This document shows positions 1 to 8,174 of a stretch of 64,000 nt of DNA, in pieces. Position 1 is the first letter of the stretch; every line of letters begins with the position of its first letter. Source of the DNA: CAZTPJ01 sp964614515 (GTDB lineage: Bacteria > Planctomycetota > Phycisphaerae > Phycisphaerales > UBA1924); contig CAZTPJ010000008.1 in the NCBI GenBank assembly GCA_964614515.1, forward strand, positions 1 to 64,000, read 5' to 3'. The position numbers and the translations under genes were made by a program. The notes beneath the pieces were generated by a model. That model searched no databases. It was not told where the DNA came from and saw only the letters and a program-made list of their open reading frames with translations.

Positions 1-420
1 CAGGTCGATGCGCGGTTTCGACCGGTGTATCGCCCGTCGGCGGTCGATCGTCGCGTGCCGGGCAAGGCCGGCGTGTTTGAAGACTTCGGCGTGATCGAAG
101 GCCCCCACAACCTCGGACAGGCGGTGTTGATGCGACTGCTCACGCCGCGCGGGGAACTGACAGCGCTGGGACATCCGTCATATGGCTCGCGGCTTTTTGA
201 TCTGGTCGGACGGCCGAACTCGACGACGACGCGCAACCTTGTGAAACTCGCCGTGCTTGAGGCACTGGCGGAAGAGCCGCGACTGGAACCAGATGCGGAT
301 GTGTCGGTGTCGCCCTCACCGGGGACGCGCGACCGCGTGGACATTGTGATTCGCGCCCGGGCCGTGGGCGAGGCGCAGGTTGTGACGATCGGACCGATTT
401 CGCTGGAGATTTCGCCGTGA
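1..420 (+). CDS. GPW/gp25-like baseplate wedge protein (5' end possibly outside window)
   Basis: Small baseplate protein of the gp25/gpW family, which in contractile tails joins the wedge to the sheath and is the lysozyme-like fold shared by phages, type VI secretion and extracellular injection systems. The reading frame is open from base 1; a GTG at base 25 is the first visible start, so the true start may lie upstream. The signature is the stretch LLTPRGELTALGHPSYGSRL, followed by DLVGRPN and a helical region with ALAEEPRLE; the C-terminus is a beta-strand pair ending GPISLEISP. About 130-140 residues is normal for the family. The stop codon overlaps the GTG of the next gene (GTGA), a sign of translational coupling. 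The family call is firm; whether the particle is phage tail, injection system or something else cannot be decided from this gene. Confidence 0.85.
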   Translation, partial: QVDARFRPVYRPSAVDRRVPGKAGVFEDFGVIEGPHNLGQAVLMRLLTPRGELTALGHPSYGSRLFDLVGRPNSTTTRNLVKLAVLEALAEEPRLEPDADVSVSPSPGTRDRVDIVIRARAVGEAQVVTIGPISLEISP

Positions 421-2177
421 GTTTTCGACGCCGCACCTATCCCGAAGTCAGGGACAACCTCTTGACGAGCCTGTCGCAGGGGATCGCGGGGGAATCGCAC
501 GCGTTTCCGCCGTCGGCGAAGGGGCCGTATCAACACGTGCTTGAGCGTTCGGCCGTGGCCCGCATCGTGTCGGTGTATGGCATGAGGGGGGGGGAGCCGC
601 TGGCGTTCACGCAGGATGTGGATTTTCGCCTGCTCGCTGATGGCAAAACGATCGAATGGCTCGAGGGCGGCGCGACGCCGGATGAAGGCACGCTGCTCGA
701 CGTGAACTATCAGGTGTCGGGCGTGACGGGTCGCCCGCCGGACCTGCACACCGGCAGCGTCGTGCGCACGCTCGCCGAGGCGATGGGCCTGGAGATTGCG
801 CGGCTGTATGCGCAACTCGACGCGGTGTATCGCGCGGGCTTCATCGACACGGCCGATGGCTCCGCGCTCGACAACGTCGTCGCGCTGCTCGGGATTGATC
901 GCGTTCGCGGCGGAAGGGCCGCGGGCGAAGCGAAGTTCACGCGCAGCAGCGCCAGCACGGGCCAGATCACCATTCCCGTCGGCACGCGCATCATCACCAT
1001 CGACGGCGCGATCGAATATGAAACCACCGAAGCCGCGGCCCTCTCGCCGGGACAAACGACCGCTCGCATTCCCATCCGCGACACGGAGCCAAACGATCCC
1101 GTCGAAGCCGACACGCTCACCGTGCTGCCCATACCCATCGCGGGCATCGCATCGGTGACGAACCCCTCGGCCACGGCCATTTCAACGCGAGACGAGACTG
1201 ACGGCGAACTTCGCGCTCGCGCCAAAAGTTTCCTCCACGCGAGCGAACGCGCCACGCTCGGCGCAATTCGCGCGGCCATCTCGCGACAGGGCGCGGCGGC
1301 GGATGTCGAAGAACTCGCGGGCACGCCCGGCGTGGTTCGCGTGACGCTGCACGCGGACGCGGGACTGACGCCGGAGATGCACCAGCGCGTGCTTCGCGCG
1401 GTGGATGATGCGCGCCCGGCCGGGATCGTCATCGACTGGGCTTCGCCCATCGTCCCGCGTGCGGTGAACGTGTCGCTGAGGCTGTCAACTTCCGCGGATC
1501 TGACGTCGGATCAACTGCGCGGGATTCAGCAGAAGGTCCGTGCCGGCATCGAGGACTACTTCGCGCGTCTGCCCGCGCGAGAGGCCGCAAGTCTGGGCAA
1601 ACTGCTCGCGCTGGCGCTCAATGCCCAGGGCGTCGAGGATGCGAAGATCATCGCCGCGACATGGATCACCGAAGTTGGCGAAGAAGATGTGCTAGACGCC
1701 GCCGCCGGCGTGCTCGCCATTGAGGGACACCCCACCGTTTTGGGAGAACTGCACATCGCGGATCCGAATCTGGCGACGCGCATGACGGCCGTGGTGCGTT
1801 TCCCCGCCGTCGAGGCCCCGCCGAATGAACCCGCGATTCGCGATGCGCTCACCAGTGCGCTGGCGTCGATCAATCAGGCCAACGCCGGCGATTCCGGCGC
1901 GGGCGTGCATATTCGCACGCTCTCGCGGGCGCGACTGATGTTCATCACGCCATTGCCCACGGCGGGCAAGGTCACGGGCACGCTGGCGACATTCGACGCG
2001 GGTGCGCAATCGGGCGCTGCGCCGAGTTACGGCGACGCCGGCGCGTATGACGTCGAGTTCGCCATCAGCACCGAGACGGGGCTGGTGCGGTTGTTGTCGC
2101 AGGATGAGGATCCGGCGTATGTGCTCGCGCCGGGCGAGCGCATCGTGCTTCAGGGTGTCGAGATTCAGGAGCAATAG
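417..2177 (+). CDS. baseplate J/gp47-like protein
   Basis: Baseplate wedge protein of the gp47/gpJ family (586 residues; longer than P2 gpJ, similar to injection-system homologues). The conserved core is visible in the middle: a GTRIITIDG-type beta segment around residue 185, then a region rich in T/P, the ISTRDETDGELRARAK helix near 255, ATLGAIRAAI, and the GVVRVTLHADAG strand near 305. A second J-like domain follows with GIEDYFARLPAREAASLGKLL and VEDAKII. The GTG start overlaps the upstream gp25-like stop by 4 bp, so the two are coupled. A run of nine G (586-594) sits early in the gene and would frameshift it if it slipped. Order gp25-J-I matches the W-J-I order of P2-like tails and of contractile injection clusters. 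Confidence 0.88.
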   Translation: MSFRRRTYPEVRDNLLTSLSQGIAGESHAFPPSAKGPYQHVLERSAVARIVSVYGMRGGEPLAFTQDVDFRLLADGKTIEWLEGGATPDEGTLLDVNYQVSGVTGRPPDLHTGSVVRTLAEAMGLEIARLYAQLDAVYRAGFIDTADGSALDNVVALLGIDRVRGGRAAGEAKFTRSSASTGQITIPVGTRIITIDGAIEYETTEAAALSPGQTTARIPIRDTEPNDPVEADTLTVLPIPIAGIASVTNPSATAISTRDETDGELRARAKSFLHASERATLGAIRAAISRQGAAADVEELAGTPGVVRVTLHADAGLTPEMHQRVLRAVDDARPAGIVIDWASPIVPRAVNVSLRLSTSADLTSDQLRGIQQKVRAGIEDYFARLPAREAASLGKLLALALNAQGVEDAKIIAATWITEVGEEDVLDAAAGVLAIEGHPTVLGELHIADPNLATRMTAVVRFPAVEAPPNEPAIRDALTSALASINQANAGDSGAGVHIRTLSRARLMFITPLPTAGKVTGTLATFDAGAQSGAAPSYGDAGAYDVEFAISTETGLVRLLSQDEDPAYVLAPGERIVLQGVEIQEQ

Positions 2178-2186
2178 CAGTCGCAC

Positions 2187-4994
2187 ATGGGTTCATATGA
2201 ACGCATCCTGACCCGACTCCCGATGCTGTATCGGCCCGAAGCCGATGAGCGCGGGCTTGCCACGCGCTTGCTGCGCTCGGTCGGCGGTTCGCTTGACTCG
2301 GCCGCGGATGCGGCGCAGGTTGTGCTTCAGGCGCACTGGTTCAAGCACGCGAGCAAGGCCGCAACGAGCGCCTATCAGCAGCGGCGACGCCGGGCGCTGC
2401 GCATCGCGGCATCACGCCCGACCGATGCGCTGGACATTCTCGATCCGATGCGCCTCATCGAAGTCTTGCGGTCTCCGACCAACGCGCTGGAGCAGTTCGT
2501 TCGCTCGCAATTGTCTGGCGATACGCGGGCGCTGATGGTGTCGGGTGAGCCTGCGCCCGTGCAACGGGCGATCCTTGCGGATCTGCATCTGTTGATCGCC
2601 GGGCCGTTGCTGTTTGAGGAGGCTCGGTTTGCTGAGATCGAGTTGTCTGAGGCCGTGCGAGAGCGATTGACGATTCCGCTGACGCCCGGCGAGCAGTTTG
2701 ATCTGAACATTCGCCTGCTGGAAGAGGGACTCGCGGGGCTTGTTGCGCGGCGACGCGAGGACCAGCCGTATCTTGAGGACTTGGCGCGGTTGTCGTCGCT
2801 GCTGAGCCTGCGCCCGCGTCGTGAGCCGCAGGATTCGCCCGAGAGCGCTGAAGCGTTTCGTCGGCGCGTGTCGCGGATCGTGTCGCTGTATCGCGAGGGC
2901 GTGGGGACGCGCGGCGCGATCGAACGCATGGTGGAGGCGGAGTTGCCCGTGGATGTGCGTGCGGCGGCGATTCGCGCCGTGCGGGCGTTTCGCGTCGAAG
3001 AGTTCGCGCCGGGCGCGCTGGTCGCGGCGGAAAGCGCCAGCGCATCGCTCGAGGGCGCGGCCGTGTTGTCGCAGATGGGCACACGCGGCCCGCCCGCAGG
3101 CGTGCTCGGACCGCTGATGCGCTGGGCCACGCGAAACACGGGCCTTGAATCCGCGCCGCCGACACTGATCGTGCAGGGCATCGAGGCCGTGCCGCCGCTC
3201 ACCATGCCCACCGAGCGCCCCATGATCGAGTTGCTTGAAGGGGGGGGCGAGCGAGCGTGCATCGGCGTTGGGTACCTCGGTGTGCTGGCGGCGGATCAGG
3301 CGCTTCGCATCCGTCCAACGCGCGCGACGTGGCTCGCGGGCGAAGGTGGCGTGGAGGTGGCGATCTCACCGCCGACTGATAACGGCGCGCCGATCACACC
3401 CAACGGGCCGTGGGAGACTTCCGCCGGCGCGCCCGCGGAGCGCGTGGTCGCGATGGCCGTGGGCGCTGACCTGGCGTTGTGGGCCGCTGTCGAGGAAGCC
3501 GGTCAAAGCGCGTTGTGGCGCTATGACGGGCGAGACTGGGCCGAGGTCGTCGCGCTCGATGCGACGCCACGCACATTGACCCCGCATGGACGACAGTTGC
3601 TCATCGGCACGGCCGATGGCCTTCGATCGCTCGATGTGTTTCCAACCGGAGCGCATGTGGTTGACGCGGCGAGCGTGCTTGCGGCCGAGCCTGTGCTGGC
3701 GATGGCGAGGCTTCCTGATCGTCGATGGCTGATCGGGTGCGAATCGGGCCTGTTTGTCGCGGATGCGGCGCTGCAAACGGCCGAGGCGATGATCGACGCG
3801 ACGCCCGTTCGCGCTGTGCATGTTGACCGATGGGGGAACGTGTTCGCGGCGGGCGAGTTCGGACTCGTGCAGCGACGCGCGGGCTCAAACGCATGGCACG
3901 CATTGATCGCCGAAGGCGGAACAGAACAGACGCGCGACTGGCTCGAACTGCAACTCGACGCACAGGGACGACCCGCGATGCCCGATCCGGCGCAGGTCAG
4001 AATCCCACCCGTGCTGGCCGTGCATCGCACGCGCGATGGCACGATCTGGCTGGGAACCACGCGCGGGATCGTGCGATATGTCGCCCGAACAACCGGTCCG
4101 ATGGCCTATGAAACGGCCGTGGAGGCGTTTCCCGATCTTGTGCCCGGCGAAGTCTTCGCCATCGCTGAAGATTCGCACGGCGTGCTGTGGATTCTGACCG
4201 ATCGCGGCGTGCTTCGTTTTGATGGTCGCGAGTTTTCGCAGCGTCGCGGCGATGCGTGGGTGCGGCTGGGTCGCGCCGATCAGTTGCACGATGATCGTGT
4301 TGTGCCGCGTGGTTCGTGGCGATACACGCGCGCGGGCGATCAATGGGAGCGACTGGACCCATCGTCCGGCCCGTTCACGCCCTATCTGCGTGAGACGCCG
4401 CGAACGACGGACGAACCCACATCGCGAGCGATCGCATGGAGCGATGACGCGGTGGCGGACCTTGGCTCGTGGGATGGCGCGACGTTTTCGCCGCAGTCCG
4501 ATGTCCCGCGAGAAGAGATCGTCACGCGGATCAAGCCGGACCCGACGCGCATCGTGTCATCGCGATTCGGCGCGATACCGCGCGTCCCCGTGGGTGACGC
4601 GACATGGCGATATCTGTCGATCGAACCCGATCCACCCCCCCCTCCGCCCGCGGGCGAACGGGCAACATGGACCACCGAGGGCCGATTGCAACCGCCGCCA
4701 CAGTCACCCGATGCGTGGGCGCCAGGTCGATTCGACGTGGCCGCGCCGCCGCCACCGAGTGAATTTGATGAGTCGGTCTTCGCGTATGCGCCGTGTGCGA
4801 AGGTGTGGATGTCCTGGTCGGCGATGCGATCACTGCATGTCCTCGTTCGACTCGAACGACAGTTCAGCGAAGAAATCGTCGGTGATCCGCTGCTGGATCG
4901 CGTGTGGCAGGGTGTGAATCGAGTACGTCCGGCGGGCATCCGCGCGAGTGTGGCCGTGGACAATGTCATCGTCAGAGGAGAAGGCCATGGGTGA
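2187..4994 (+). CDS. phage tail protein I-like protein with inserted beta-propeller
   Basis: Predicted baseplate/tail protein of the I-like family (935 residues; P2 gpI is under 200). The N-terminus YERILTRLPMLYRPE and the helix FRRRVSRIVSLYREGVGTRG near residue 221, followed by AIERMVEAELPVD, are the family signature that links the wedge to fibres. Between about residues 427 and 674 lie repeated short motifs of the two-component-propeller type (DGTIWLGTTRGIVRY, HGVLWILTDRGVLRFDG, WGNVFAAGEFGLVQR), suggesting a beta-propeller. A proline-rich linker (C8 run at 4635-4642) leads to a C-terminal piece, LLDRVWQGVNRVRPAGIRAS, which resembles the closing part of I-like proteins. Starts with ATG nine bases after the J-like stop and overlaps the next gene by 8 bp. 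Inference: the propeller is surface-exposed and may bind a receptor or cargo. Confidence 0.72.
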   Translation: MGSYERILTRLPMLYRPEADERGLATRLLRSVGGSLDSAADAAQVVLQAHWFKHASKAATSAYQQRRRRALRIAASRPTDALDILDPMRLIEVLRSPTNALEQFVRSQLSGDTRALMVSGEPAPVQRAILADLHLLIAGPLLFEEARFAEIELSEAVRERLTIPLTPGEQFDLNIRLLEEGLAGLVARRREDQPYLEDLARLSSLLSLRPRREPQDSPESAEAFRRRVSRIVSLYREGVGTRGAIERMVEAELPVDVRAAAIRAVRAFRVEEFAPGALVAAESASASLEGAAVLSQMGTRGPPAGVLGPLMRWATRNTGLESAPPTLIVQGIEAVPPLTMPTERPMIELLEGGGERACIGVGYLGVLAADQALRIRPTRATWLAGEGGVEVAISPPTDNGAPITPNGPWETSAGAPAERVVAMAVGADLALWAAVEEAGQSALWRYDGRDWAEVVALDATPRTLTPHGRQLLIGTADGLRSLDVFPTGAHVVDAASVLAAEPVLAMARLPDRRWLIGCESGLFVADAALQTAEAMIDATPVRAVHVDRWGNVFAAGEFGLVQRRAGSNAWHALIAEGGTEQTRDWLELQLDAQGRPAMPDPAQVRIPPVLAVHRTRDGTIWLGTTRGIVRYVARTTGPMAYETAVEAFPDLVPGEVFAIAEDSHGVLWILTDRGVLRFDGREFSQRRGDAWVRLGRADQLHDDRVVPRGSWRYTRAGDQWERLDPSSGPFTPYLRETPRTTDEPTSRAIAWSDDAVADLGSWDGATFSPQSDVPREEIVTRIKPDPTRIVSSRFGAIPRVPVGDATWRYLSIEPDPPPPPPAGERATWTTEGRLQPPPQSPDAWAPGRFDVAAPPPPSEFDESVFAYAPCAKVWMSWSAMRSLHVLVRLERQFSEEIVGDPLLDRVWQGVNRVRPAGIRASVAVDNVIVRGEGHG

Positions 4995-6516
4995 ACTCGT
5001 TGATCGTCTTGGGAGCATGGCGCCCGGGCAGTTGATTCGCAGCGAAGACTGGAACGCGCTGGTTGCGGAGGTGGAGGTCAATCGCGACGCCATCGCCGCG
5101 ATGGGTCAGCAACTCGGCCAGCGCCTTGATGAACTCGCCGGGCGCGTGGGCGATGTGGAGAGCCGTCTCGACGCGCTCGAGTCACTCGTCGAGCCGTACT
5201 TCCGCACGCATGTGCGATTGGCCCTGCGCAGCACCGCGCTTCGCGCGGTGATGGGGCAGTCCGTGGAGATCACGGCCAGCGTTCTGGATCTGGCGGGGCG
5301 CGAACTCGATTTGTCAAACGCGGCGACGCGGCCGTGGATCGACTTTGTCACGCTCTGGGGGCGGCTGAAGCCCGTCGCGGGCTTCACGAGTGCCGGCGGC
5401 GTGGGCGATCGCACGATCTCCGTGCAGGTCAACGCACAGGGCCTCGCTCGCGTGCAACTGCGCCCGGATCACGTCGAGGGACTCAGCGAAGAGGTCGAAA
5501 ATCAGGTCGGCGTCCTGCTGGAGGCACGCCCGATCGCGAATCAACCGCGCGTCTTTGAGCGAATGCTGGCCGCGGCCACGCCGGTCGATGCCGATGTGAC
5601 GGCCGCGTTTCGCACGCTCAGCGCGGAGTATGACCGCGTCAGCGCTCAGAGCCTGCGGCACTTCACCGATGCGTATTACGCGCAGTCACCCGCGACCGTC
5701 ACGGGCGGCGTCGCGCCGAGCATCATCGAGCGATGGCGCCACGGCTGGCGCGATGAGCGCGCAACCGTGCTCGCGTTCGCCAAGCCCGATGCCGACGCCA
5801 CCACGCCAGATCACGCCCTGGGCGTCGCGACGATTCAAATCACCTTCCGAGACTGGATCGGGCCGTGGATCGTGATTGACTATCTGCCGAGTCGCACGGC
5901 CATCGTGACAGATTTTCGCGAGCGCCTGCCGCGGATCATCACGAACAAACTCGACGAGTCGATCTTCCGCATTCGCGATGAGGTCGAGACGTATGTGCGC
6001 GACATGGGTGTGCTCGGACGCATCAAGACGTATTCGGGCGTGCGCGAAGCAATCGCCGGCCTCCCCCCCACCACGCAGCCGCAGATCCTCACCAACCTCA
6101 CGACGATCGTCGGCGGCGCGATGGCGATGCAACAGTCAATGGAGACCTCGCAACTCGCGACGATGGCCGCGGCCGGGCAGGGTCATGCGTTCGCGGCGTT
6201 TCTCGGCAGCGCGGGGGTGTCGGAGCAGTCGGCGGGCGGCGCGCGTGACTTGGCGGCGCGGGCGAACGAGGCCGTCGGCGGGATCCGTCAGGATGTCGGC
6301 CAGCAGGTTCGTCGCGAAGTCGAAGCGCGGGTTGAAGAACTTCAGCAGCCCGGCGGCGCGCTGGAGAACATTCGCGCCGAGATCACCACGACGCGCGACC
6401 AGGTCTTCGCGATGAACACCGGCCTCGGCGATGTCACCCGGATTCAACGACAGATGCAGAAGGTGGATGAAGTGAGCGATCGGCTGGATCGCGCGCTGCG
6501 CGTCGGCCCGGGTTGA
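4987..6516 (+). CDS. hypothetical tail-associated protein with Ig-like domain and coiled coils
   Basis: Not a family I can name. The start ATG was chosen because of the AGAGGAGAAGG ribosome-binding sequence just upstream and because it gives an 8-bp overlap with the tail protein gene. A short N-terminal coiled coil (about 23-66, with DELAGRVGDVESRLDALES) is followed by an Ig/invasin-like beta domain (about 74-161) ending in the pattern VNAQGLARVQLRP, a mixed helical middle with a GPWIVIDYLPS strand, and a C-terminal coiled coil (about 417-505). The same arrangement of an Ig-like domain, helical middle and coiled coil occurs in the following gene, so the two are probably paralogues. Position directly after the I-like gene, where P2-like tails carry fibre genes, suggests a fibre or baseplate-attached structural protein. 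No signal peptide or membrane segment. Confidence 0.6.
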   Translation: MGELVDRLGSMAPGQLIRSEDWNALVAEVEVNRDAIAAMGQQLGQRLDELAGRVGDVESRLDALESLVEPYFRTHVRLALRSTALRAVMGQSVEITASVLDLAGRELDLSNAATRPWIDFVTLWGRLKPVAGFTSAGGVGDRTISVQVNAQGLARVQLRPDHVEGLSEEVENQVGVLLEARPIANQPRVFERMLAAATPVDADVTAAFRTLSAEYDRVSAQSLRHFTDAYYAQSPATVTGGVAPSIIERWRHGWRDERATVLAFAKPDADATTPDHALGVATIQITFRDWIGPWIVIDYLPSRTAIVTDFRERLPRIITNKLDESIFRIRDEVETYVRDMGVLGRIKTYSGVREAIAGLPPTTQPQILTNLTTIVGGAMAMQQSMETSQLATMAAAGQGHAFAAFLGSAGVSEQSAGGARDLAARANEAVGGIRQDVGQQVRREVEARVEELQQPGGALENIRAEITTTRDQVFAMNTGLGDVTRIQRQMQKVDEVSDRLDRALRVGPG

Positions 6517-6539
6517 TCGCACGGCGGAGACACTGACCG

Positions 6540-8174
6540 ATGGATGAAGCGCCTGCCATCACGTTGTCGATCCGAGTCTCGGCGCGAACCGTGTTCGCCG
6601 GCGCGCCGGTGCTCATGACCGTCGAAGCGTTGGAGACGCCATCGTTGCAGCCCGCGGCCGGCGTCGATGTACTCATGGCCGCGTCGTGGGGCGTCGTCAC
6701 GCCGCCGAGCGCCGGCGGCGGCGCGGGCAGGTCGGTCAGGCTGCGAACGGATGCTCGCGGCCTGGCGCGTGTTGTTCATCGAACGCCGGCCGGGCACGCG
6801 ATGACGCCGACCCAGGCCGATGCCCTGCTCACACAACTCACCGCGCTGGGTCGCCCGGATCGACCAGGTTGGGACGCATCGCCGCAGATCGAACGTTTTG
6901 CACGGCTGTATCGCCTGGACACCCACGGCGCGCTACGCGAAGCGGTCGATCAGGTCGCCGCGGAACTCGATGGCGTCGCGCCCGGACGTAGCGGACTCGA
7001 TGTTTCGCTCGAAGCCCGCGCGATGACAGACGATGGCGCCGTGCTTACCCGCATCGCGCCGATCCGCATCGTGGCATGGACCACCGCCCTGGCGCGTGCG
7101 CTGGAGCGAGTGATCGAAGCCGAGGGAAGCGCGGCCGGCGCCATCAAAGGGCTTGAACTCGATGGGTTCAAGGCCGAGCAGCTCGCGGGACTGGCGATGA
7201 GCCGTCTCGATCGGGTGGCCATGCACGAACGCGGCGCGCTGGGCAAGCGCGCGGCCGAGTCGCATGTGCAGCGCAGCATTCGCGAGTTCATTGATGTTGA
7301 AGTCTCGGCGAAGCCCGTTGAAGAGCGGCTCGTTCTTCGCGCGGGCCTCGGCCCGGCCGGCGCGATGGGATCCATCACCGGGCTGTCGATGTTGTCGGCC
7401 ACGGTGAAGACAACCGCTGTCGCGAAGTCGCCCGGCATCGGGCGAGACTTGAACGATGCGCTGCAGGGCTTTCGCACGGACTTGCGTGCGGCCGTGGCGA
7501 CCTCGTTTGCCGAAGCGAGGCGTCAACTCGATGAACATCGCGGGCTTGCGGTGTCGGAGTTCGCGACGCTGGTCGCCACGCGACTTGACGCGGCGTCGCG
7601 CGATGCGCAGTCGCGGTTTGAGGCGGCCGGGATTGCCGCCGTCGATGCCATGCGCACCGAGTTGACGCGGCAGGCATCATCACTCACGGCTGAGGCTCGC
7701 GCGGGGTTCGAGCGACAGATCGCCGAAGCCACGCTCTCGCTGCGCCAAGGCGTTGAACGGGAGATCACCACTCTCTCCACGCGCGTTCGTGACACCGTGC
7801 AGACCACCATCGCGGACTTCACACGCGAGATCGGCGGGCGAGTCGAACGCCTGGAGCGCACGGCCGTCACCACCGATCGCCTCAATGACGTTCTCACGCC
7901 GATCAACCGCGATCTCGTGTCGCTCAACCAGCGTCAGACGAATCTGGAACAGCGCACGGGGCGTGATTTCACCGACGTGCGAACGCAGCTTGACGCCAAG
8001 GCCGACGCTCAACGACTTGACGCGCTGGAGCGCGAGACGCAGGCAGGCCTGTCGCGAAAACTCGATACGGCCGCGTTCACGCCCTTTGAGCGAAACGTCA
8101 ATGCGCAACTCCAGCAGCAGCGCACGCAGATCAACACGATCAACACGCGCGTGTCGCGCGGACCGAATCCATGA
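6540..8174 (+). CDS. hypothetical tail-associated Ig/coiled-coil protein, paralogue of the preceding gene
   Basis: 544-residue protein of unknown function. An N-terminal beta domain (about residues 7-80) ends in LRTDARGLARVVHRTPAG, matching the VNAQGLARVQLRP pattern of the preceding protein. After a helical region (100-290) there is a very long heptad-rich stretch from about 300 to 535 with dense charged residues and few prolines (for example VERLERTAVTTDRLNDVLTP), typical of a trimeric or dimeric fibre shaft. No signal peptide. The stop overlaps the ATG of the next gene (ATGA), so it belongs to the same operon. Inference: an elongated structural protein of the tail-like particle. Another reading, that it is a cargo or scaffolding protein, cannot be excluded. 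Confidence 0.6.
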   Translation: MDEAPAITLSIRVSARTVFAGAPVLMTVEALETPSLQPAAGVDVLMAASWGVVTPPSAGGGAGRSVRLRTDARGLARVVHRTPAGHAMTPTQADALLTQLTALGRPDRPGWDASPQIERFARLYRLDTHGALREAVDQVAAELDGVAPGRSGLDVSLEARAMTDDGAVLTRIAPIRIVAWTTALARALERVIEAEGSAAGAIKGLELDGFKAEQLAGLAMSRLDRVAMHERGALGKRAAESHVQRSIREFIDVEVSAKPVEERLVLRAGLGPAGAMGSITGLSMLSATVKTTAVAKSPGIGRDLNDALQGFRTDLRAAVATSFAEARRQLDEHRGLAVSEFATLVATRLDAASRDAQSRFEAAGIAAVDAMRTELTRQASSLTAEARAGFERQIAEATLSLRQGVEREITTLSTRVRDTVQTTIADFTREIGGRVERLERTAVTTDRLNDVLTPINRDLVSLNQRQTNLEQRTGRDFTDVRTQLDAKADAQRLDALERETQAGLSRKLDTAAFTPFERNVNAQLQQQRTQINTINTRVSRGPNP

